A stretch of DNA of 64,000 nucleotides, taken from Lindgomyces ingoldianus (Eukaryota > Ascomycota > Dothideomycetes > Pleosporales > Lindgomycetaceae). Positions within the stretch are counted from its first letter, which is position 1. Every line of letters begins with the position of its first letter. This document shows, piece by piece, positions 56,699 through 64,000 of this stretch. A program made the position numbers and the translations under genes. The notes below the pieces were generated by a model. The model was given only the letters and a program-made list of their open reading frames with translations, was not told the origin of the DNA and ran no database searches. The stretch lies in contig NW_022985168.1 of the NCBI RefSeq assembly GCF_010093535.1, positions 1,328,537 through 1,392,536 on the forward strand, read 5' to 3'.

Positions 56699-57799
56699 TT
56701 ACCACCCCCTCTTAGCAAGCCGCTCCCCTTCCTGCATACTGCTTGTATTAATGCCAACCATAGCCTCGCCCAAATCCATACTAACCTCCATTAACACCTT
56801 TGGGTCCTTATAGTGTGTAACCGCCTGCACAATGGCTTTCGCCCTCTTCGCCGCATCACCGGACTTGAAAATGCCTGAGCCAACAAACACGCCATCACAA
56901 CCCAACTGCATCATCAACGCCGCATCAGCGGGCGTAGCAACACCCCCGGCGGCGAAATTAACCACGGGCAGTCTCCCCAACTTTGCGGTTTCCTTGAGCA
57001 AGTCATACGGGGCCCCGATTTCCTTGGCATAGACGCGCAGTTCTTCCTCAGACATGCCTTTTGCACGAGAGATTTCAGCGTTGACGGTGCGCATGTGGCG
57101 GACGGCTTCGATGACGTCGCCGGTTCCAGCTTCACCTTTAGTTCTGATCATAGCTGCGCCTTCGGAGATGCGGCGTAGGGCTTCGCCAAGATTGCGACAA
57201 CCACAGACGAAGGGTGCGCGGAACGAGTGTTTGGAGACGTGGTGGATAGCGTCGGCGGGGGTGAGGACTTCGGATTCGTCGATATAGTCTACGCCGAGGG
57301 CTTCGAGGATCTAGTCGCCGGGGATGTGAGCCGGATATCTTATTTTGCGTCTGCGTTGTATGCATGCGTATCTTGTTTGGGGTTTGGGACTAGGGTGTGA
57401 CGGATAAGGAAAGCGCACCTGGCACTCGACAAAGTGGCCAATTCTCGCCTTCGCCATGACGGGAATGGTGACCGACTCCATGATCTCCTTTATCATTTTG
57501 GGATCGCTCATGCGTGCTACGCCGCCCTGGGCGCGAATGTCCGCAGGTACGCGCTCGAGTGCCATGACGGCAGAAGCGCCGGCTTCTTCTGCTATACGTG
57601 CCTGCTTCACATTAGCTTCTCGCCTGTTCTTTGGATTTGTGCTACAAATATGTCAGGGGGAAAGAAGCACCTGCTCGGCATTCACAACATCCATAATGAC
57701 CCCTCCCTTTAACATCCTTGCCAATCCGGCCTTGACCGCAAAGTTCGTCTCGCCATCCTGTGCGCCGGTGCCATTGGTGGTGGGGAGTTCAGTAGCCAT
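56699..57799 (-). CDS. PDX1: Pyridoxal 5'-phosphate synthase subunit PDX1 (SNZ family)
   Basis: Exons 57799-57671, 57601-57419 and 57310-56699 join in frame (donors GTGCTT, GTGCGC), giving 307 residues, the normal length. The enzyme condenses ribose 5-phosphate, glyceraldehyde 3-phosphate and ammonia from its glutaminase partner PDX2 to make PLP in the cytosol. The conserved blocks are all present: [33 protein letters not shown], the first lysine-bearing strand [21 protein letters not shown], the phosphate-binding [14 protein letters not shown] and GVFVGSGIF. It is single-copy housekeeping metabolism. The cluster aminotransferase uses PLP, but PDX1 is too common a neighbour to be read as part of the cluster. 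Confidence 0.96.
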
Positions 57800-58411
57800 T
57801 GTAGAATAGCGTTTCCAGGCCTTTTTCTCAACTACCGCTCCTAAGTTGTGGTGGACAGACAAAGAGAAAGTGAAGGTGGGTTCAAAGGAAGTCGAGAGAG
57901 TGAAGGAGAAGATTATGCACCACGGGGAGAAGAGAGTGAGGTAAAAATTATAACCCAAGAGCGTGACTCAGATCAGATCAGAAATGGAGCGTCCAACCTG
58001 AGCGTGTAGGGCGCCATTGCAATAATTTTTCGATGCAACCCGCGTGTCCGCGAACCCCGACACCGGCATGTCGCGGGGCTAGACTCACCCCGCCATTGAG
58101 GCTACGCTAGCCCTGATTTGGCATCGCCTTGATCATCCGGCCCGTGAATTGCCGCAATCTGTTAGTCAGCCCCGACGATGGGTGAGTGACAAGGCAATCA
58201 CGACTGTGGTTTTCCGTGGTCGAACAGCCTTTGAAGGGCCTAAAGACAGGGTATCAATGCAGTTGATGATGTATACAATTGACAACGAGCCGCTTAGCCG
58301 CCAATGCTGGACCTAACCGCCATGATAAACAGCTCTGCAGATGCTAATGCTAATGTGCCTACCGACGGGACCTACCCCAATAATGGTTACGAGAGACATC
58401 GAGCAAGAAAA
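57800..58411. promoter_or_regulatory. PDX1 promoter region
   Basis: 610 bp upstream of PDX1 and downstream of the aminopeptidase stop. No gene is recognised. Confidence 0.55.
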
Positions 58412-60556
58412 TCACGTCTTTTGGTACGGCGCAGTCTCTCGCTTCAGCCATGCCATAGTGAGACTGTCATTCTCAAAGTACTTGCTTGTCTTTTCGAACA
58501 CCTCCTGGTGGTACTCGTCAATGAACTTCTTCTCGTCTTCTGTTAGCAGCCTATCATCTATTAGATTACGGCAGTGTGGGGTCATCGTGACACGCTCAAA
58601 GCCCAGGTACGGTTTTTCTCCGAACTTGTGCTTCGTCTCCACCTCTTTCACCATGACCATGTTCTCGATGCGGATGCCGAAGTTGCCGTCCTCGTAGTAT
58701 CCCGGCTCGTCGGAGATGACATTGCCCGCCGATAATGATACTTCAGAGTATTGCACGCGGGTGCCGATGCCAATTGGTCCCTCGTGAACGTTGAGGAATG
58801 AGCCGACACCATGGCCGGTGCCGTGCCGATAATCGAGTCCTTCGGCCCAAAGAAATTGCCGAGCCAGCGTGTCCAACGCAAACCCCGTTGTACCTTTGGG
58901 GAATCGAACACGCTCGAGGGCTATATTTCCTTTTAGCACAAGAGTGTAGGCCTTCTTCTCCATGTCGGTGGGCTTGCCAAAGTGTAGGGTGCGAGTAGTA
59001 TCTGTTGTCCCATCCAGATATTGCGCGCCCGAATCGCAGAGGTAGATTGCCTTTGGATCAATTATGGAGCATGCACCCTTCTCTGGCTTGTAGTGAATCA
59101 CGGCGGCATTGGGCCCAGTGGACGAGATGGTGTCGAAGGATAGTCCTACAAAACGGTCGTGCTTCTTCCGCATTGCTTCCAGCATATTGGCACCATCTAC
59201 CTCGTTTAGCGTCGCCCCCTTGTTGACGAGTTGGTCTTCCAGCCAGGCGAAGTACTCGGTCAGTGCGGCTCCATCGCGGATGTGGCATTGCCTCATGCCT
59301 TCGAGCTCGGTCTCGTTCTTGATAGCCTTGGCATCACCAACGGGACTTCGCACTTCGTCAACACGCTCCGGACCACCAAGAGCCTGGTTCAGTGCCCACG
59401 ACGCCCTTGTCGAGGTCAAATATTTCGGATTCTCGCCTGATTCGTCGTTGGTTTGCTGCGACTTAGCACTCAGTGCAGCAACATCTTCAAAGATGCTATC
59501 GTAGGGCCTGATTGTAACGGCTTCTCCGAGATGGTCCCTGACCGCCTGGCTAAGCTTGCTTTCATCGACATAAAGGCTAGCCGCCTTGGGCGTGACCACA
59601 GCGTACGAGAAGAAAACAGGATTGTATGGGATGCTGCAAGCTGTTAGTTCTATAGTCAGCCGAGCAGAAAATGTTACGCCTACTCGCTGCCACGCAGGTT
59701 ATAGAGCCAGGCAACCTCGTCCAGCATCGAAACCACGAAGCCCACGCTCTTCCGCTTCTCCAGCTCTTTCCTCACATCCTCCAGCTTGTCCTGGAAGCTC
59801 TTGCCCGAGTACTCCAACGGCTGCACCCGGACTGGTTCGCATGGCCGAGGTGGCCTCTCCTCTCCCCATACTAGGTCGATGAGATTCTCGCTAATGGCTT
59901 TGTACTTTCCGCCTTTCTTCTTAATCTTATCGCCGAGCTTGCGCGCGTCGGCGGCAGTCACAATGCGGGGGTCGACCCCGACGACCTTACCCTCTTCGAC
60001 CTGATCTGCCGTCCATTCTGAGATTGTCGGAACATCCTGTAGGCCTTGTTTGAGGAGCTCCCAGTTGCTGTCGAGCTGTTTCTCGGCTTGGTTGAAGTAG
60101 CGCCCGTCGGTCGACAGTGCCGCCTTTTCGTGCGTGATGACGGCATAGCCGGCTGAGCCAGAGAAGCCACATATAAATTCTGCAGCGCTTCAGTAAGACA
60201 CGCTGTTGCAAGCGGCAATTGATAGGTATCTGACCTCTGCGGCCGTCGCAGGGCGCAATGTACTCGGACTGGTGGCTGTCTTCAGAGGGCACCACTGTTT
60301 CTTGGTTAGCGTGCCTTCTCGTTTAAGAAACAAAAATGCGATTGTGCGCACTGTAGATGTCGACCTGGCGGTCCTTCATGAGCTTGCGAAGCTCGGCGAG
60401 TCGCGCGGTCGTGTTCACTTTCTCCATATCGACAGCAGTACAGGCGGCGGGCGAGAGGTGGAATGCTCTCAAGAAGACTGCTCGCGCGCGGGGGACTACA
60501 TATGACCAAGCTGCTGATTTTGCGTGGGAGCGCAGAAGAAAGCGCCCAGCGAGCAT
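58412..60556 (-). CDS. AMPP: Xaa-Pro aminopeptidase P (M24B metallopeptidase)
   Basis: Exons 60556-60352, 60294-60235, 60179-59684 and 59633-58412 join in frame, giving 660 residues. It removes N-terminal residues that precede proline. The N-terminal creatinase-type domains start with [21 protein letters not shown] and FSGSAGYAV; the C-terminal pita-bread domain carries the dinuclear manganese ligands: Asp in LCDSGAQY and GTTDTTR, His in HGTGHGVG, Glu in [10 protein letters not shown], and Glu in RIENM. ATG 60556 adds about 43 residues rich in Arg, Ser and Ala ([14 protein letters not shown]...), which looks like a mitochondrial targeting peptide. ATG 60427 ([10 protein letters not shown]) would give the 617-residue cytosolic form; both may be used. 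Housekeeping gene, divergent from the karyopherin gene. Confidence 0.95.
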
Positions 60557-61158
60557 GAATTGGGGATTGGCCTGCTGGTGTCCAAGTCGATGCCGCTGCA
60601 CGCACCCCGCGATGGCTGCTTCCAAGGCTGACAGTCGCTTCCACGGTTGGCCGGCCCCGACCGCGATTAGCGCATCCCAGTACAGAAGTCACGTGCTTCG
60701 CTCCCGCCAAGCTATCACCAGGCCATTCGCCAAACCAACACCACCTGCGACAAGATGAATCCTTCAGGAGCATGGGTTGCCCCAACACAGCAATCGGACC
60801 AAATTCAGTGAATATGCCCTCGTTTCGCCCCGCCTTGCCTCACCGTTCGCTTGAGTGCCGTGGCACGTAGATGCAACTGTATCGGAGCAAAGCCCAAGCA
60901 AATTCTTGCAGGGACGAAACGACGCCCTGCGCCTCATCCTGAGTACCTAGTCCTTTCTCTGCAGCCAGTAGACAGCGCGCGAGGGAATGCTTTATTGCTG
61001 CTAACCCCGCAGAGACCTCGCCTTTCAAGAGGCCACCACAACACCTTCCAGAAGGTAAGTTGGCCACAGCCTGCTTTTCTTACCATTCGCACTCTTAATC
61101 CTCTTCTTCATCCTCTGGGTCCTTTTGAACTACCCTTTTGCTCCTCACCCCCCTCGAG
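60557..61158. promoter_or_regulatory. Divergent promoter of aminopeptidase P and karyopherin
   Basis: About 600 bp shared between two divergent housekeeping genes. CT-rich stretches (61070-61150) precede the karyopherin start. No additional gene is seen. Confidence 0.55.
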
Positions 61159-64000
61159 ATGGCCCTTTCAATGTCCTCGATCGACCTCACACTCCCAGAC
61201 ACTCCAAATCTCTTGAAAATAGCACTAGAGCAGAGCTTTGTATATCATGCACTCGGCTTCCCTGCAGCATCAGCCCGGTCTACTGACTCAAGTTCAAGAA
61301 CCAGATCATTTCAGAACCAGGTCGTCGCCATGACTGACGGCTCTGTGCCCCCACCCCAAGCTTTTCCCCTAAGCTTTGAAGAGATCGAAGGGCTCGTGAA
61401 GACACTATACGACCCCGGCCATGCTAAAAGAGTGTCTGAGATCGAGGCTACATTACGGGTGCTTCAGCGGTCTCCCCAAGGGTGGGATATTGGTGATGCC
61501 TTGTTGCACAGCAGTGATGAGAATGTCCGCTTCTTTGGCGCTCTAACCTTCACCATCAAGCTAAATGCCGACTCGTGGGTTTAGCTATCTTTTACTCGCA
61601 ATTACTCATTCTAATAGGTTCCCTAGTACCGGGCTAAACGAAGAGGCTTCGCAGCAACTCCTCTCCAAACTTATTGTATGTCAAGCATCCTTTTTCGAGG
61701 AGATTTAGCTCACGACCCCAGCACCATCTCGTTTCACATGCCAAGTTGTCCATAGCCACCCGAAAATTATGTTCAACACTTGCACAATACTTCTGCAAAC
61801 CAATATCAGTATGGACTATGTCAATTCGGAGTTTGGCAGTCTCATTTGCTCAGCAACAGCCTGTGTTGGATGATGCCCTCGGCAACCAGCCGTCAACGTG
61901 GGACATACTGCCAGCGCTTTCAGATGATCAACTCCTTTGTCTGCTCGAATTTGGAATGGACCTAGCTGATGAAGCGAAGAAGATTGCAAACGTTCCGGAG
62001 TAAGTTGTGGCCCGTCGGACTGCTAGCGAATCTAACGCTTCATAGCCGTAGCCCTCATGAACGGATGATCCCAAACGCTGAAAGCATCGAAGTCCTTCTT
62101 CAGGTGTCTTTCGGACGGGGTATTAAATACCTCTCAACACCTATCAAGGATCCGGATTACGACAACTACCTGCAACTTGGTGAGAAGATTTGTGGTTCCT
62201 CTTTAAAATGCTTCATTGTAAGTATTCAGTGGGTAGAAGTAGACAGAAAGCTAATATCGCCCAGGGGTGGATCTTCTATGCTCAGTCAGAGTTTAAAGAA
62301 GTGCCAGGAAAGCTCCAATACCTTCGATCAGTGACCGAGCTAGCATTAGCCTGCCTCGAATACCACGTTGATGACGCCATGGAACTTGTTGCGGAAGTGC
62401 TAGAAAACTATCCAAATTTCTTCGAACCGAAGCAGCAAGAGATGCTCTGGTCAGCGATAATGAGTCCCTGGGGGATGGACATCTTGAAGAATCTCGATGC
62501 GGAAACAGTCTCCCTTGCAAGGATCATTGTGGCATATGGACAAATCCTGCTCAACGCAAGAATCCTATACCGGGAACCAGATATCACTCATCACCAGCAA
62601 GTCATGTGTAAGTGGGAGCTACGTAATTATACTGAGCTAAACTTGAAGAATTGAACTAACATGTCGCAGCTGTCTTACACGAATTACTTAAGTACCCCGA
62701 CCCGGTCGGTGTTGAAGACGATGTCGCCCCAGTTGTGCTTGACTTCTGGAACAATTACGTCAGCACTATCGCAGAGGAACTCTTCCAGTTCACCGAGGAA
62801 GACGCCAAGCCAGCATGGACAGAAAAGGCGAGGGCCAATGTCTTCTTGGCGATATCTGAGTTCTTCCAAAAGATCACCTTCCCTCCAGCAGCTATCACCA
62901 AGTCTTGGCATTCAGACGAGAAGAAGACCTTCAAGGTGTTCCGCGTTGATGTCCGAGATATTGTGCAGGAGGCCTTCGAAGTCCTTCGAGAAACTGTGCT
63001 AGACCAGTTCCTTGACTTTACGCTGCGGGCCCTGGAAGCGGGCAACTGGCTGGAGCTTGAAGCAGGCATGTTCTGCTTGAACGCTATTTCCGAGGCTCTA
63101 GCAGAACCGGCCGATGCGCGGGTGCGGCGATTGTTTGAGCAACCTCTCTTCACTGTTATGGCTGGGAATGCAGAAATTCCTGCTATCACACGTCGAACTG
63201 CTGTCGAAATGGTTGCTGCCTTCAACAGCTTCTTTCTTCGAAAACCTGAGTTCCTTCCTCAAGTTTTGCCGTTCCTTCTCAGTGCTTTGGCGCAACCGGC
63301 TCTCGCACATAGCGCAGCGAAGTCATTTGCCTCACTATGCTCCGAGTGCCGAAAGTCACTTACAGGCGAGCTGACCTCTTTTTTCCAAATGTATGAACAG
63401 TTTCTCGGCTATCAAACGGCCGAAGAGTTCACGAAGAGCAAAGTATTAGAAGGTATTGCTGCGATAGTACAAGCCCAAGATTCAGACGACAAGCGACAGC
63501 CCGGTGTGCAGCAACTCTTTCAATACATCACACACGACGCCATGCAAGCAATCAACGTCATGAAGGAGGGTAACGATCCAGAGCAGGGCCAAGTCCTCGC
63601 TCTCACAACGCTAAAATGCCTCGCCTGCATCGGCAAGTCCCTCCAAGCATCCGATGAAGAAGTCATTGACCTCGAATCTGAGCACAACCCTTCCCAATAC
63701 TGGACACAAGGCCCAGGCAAACAAATCCAAAATCAAATCATCAACTTCGTAAACTATCTCACTCAGGTATTCATCTCCAACTCTGAGGTCATCGAGGCAG
63801 CCTGCGATGTCCTACGCGTCGGACTCAAAGAAACAGTACCTGGGCCTTTTGTGCTCCCGCCATCCGCATTCATCGACTTCATCGCGAAAACGAATATGCA
63901 GACTCCGAGACTGCCATATGTTCTTGAGACGGCGTGTTGTTTCATCTCATCCCATAAATCAGACAAATCGGAAGAGTATCAGGTCCAGGCACAGCGCCTC
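61159..64000 (+). CDS. Importin-beta family karyopherin (Kap122/transportin-3/importin-13-like), 3' end outside window
   Basis: Six exons are visible: 61159-61574, 61618-61675, 61722-61999, 62046-62217, 62265-62607 and 62670 to the window end, all in phase (donors GTGGGT, GTATGT, GTAAGT, GTAAGT, GTAAGT). About 870 residues are present. The N-terminus carries the importin-beta Ran-binding repeat signature (LYDPGHAKRVSEIEATLRVL, then NVRFFGALTFTIKLNADS), followed by HEAT-like helical repeats without catalytic motifs, as in nuclear transport receptors of the importin-13/transportin-3/Kap122 branch. It would ferry cargo through nuclear pores under Ran control. An in-frame ATG at 61330 (MTDGSVPPP) may be the true start, since the residues before it are not typical. 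It continues beyond the right edge and is not linked to the biosynthetic cluster. Confidence 0.92.

Noticed and set aside
56699..57799. PDX1 as a cluster member supplying PLP to the aminotransferase
   Set aside because: PDX1 is a universal fungal housekeeping gene and is followed by other housekeeping genes; proximity alone is not evidence.
1..64000. CRISPR array, riboswitch or rRNA
   Set aside because: No spaced direct repeats, rRNA segments or known riboswitch cores were seen; CRISPR would not be expected in a fungal nuclear genome.

Overview
The window is nuclear DNA from a filamentous ascomycete (Pezizomycotina). The evidence is short introns of about 45-60 nt with GTAAGT-like donors, long intergenic spacers, a multimodular NRPS, a separate alpha/beta type I fatty acid synthase, fungal P450s, an RTA1 protein and a fungal-type transcription factor. 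I cannot name the species or class from the sequence alone.

Positions 1 to about 56046 look like one secondary-metabolite gene cluster. From left to right it holds: a P450 cut by the window edge (-), a membrane-anchored thioesterase-like protein (-), a Fungal_trans-type regulator without a zinc cluster (+), a 620-bp inverted-repeat transposon (MITE), a branched-chain-type aminotransferase (-), a complete FAS beta subunit (-), a FAS alpha subunit lacking its C-terminal phosphopantetheinyl transferase domain (-), a second P450 divergent from FAS alpha (+), an ABCC-type transporter (+), an RTA1-family membrane protein (-), and an intron-free 5,200-residue NRPS (+). The NRPS reads A-T-E-C / A-T-C / A-T-C / A-T-(dead E)-C.

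This toolkit (dedicated FAS pair, BCAT-like aminotransferase, P450s, tetramodular NRPS with an epimerase in module 1 and a terminal C domain) is that of the fungal cyclic tetrapeptides with a long-chain 2-amino acid, such as HC-toxin and apicidin. It also shares gene types with the aspercryptin cluster (FAS pair, BCAT, thioesterase-like protein, ABC transporters). My inference is that the FAS makes a medium-chain acyl chain, the thioesterase-like protein helps release it, one P450 and the aminotransferase turn it into a 2-amino acid, and the NRPS joins it to three other residues and cyclises the product. The second P450 may tailor the side chain and the ABC pump may export the peptide. The gene set is not a copy of the HC-toxin locus: there is no alanine racemase, no bZIP/ankyrin regulator and no MFS pump in view. 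The product may therefore be a different member of the family.

From 56699 to the right end the content is housekeeping: PDX1 pyridoxal-5'-phosphate synthase (-), Xaa-Pro aminopeptidase P (-), and an importin-beta family karyopherin (+) running off the window. The NRPS is thus probably the right border of the cluster; the left border lies outside the window.
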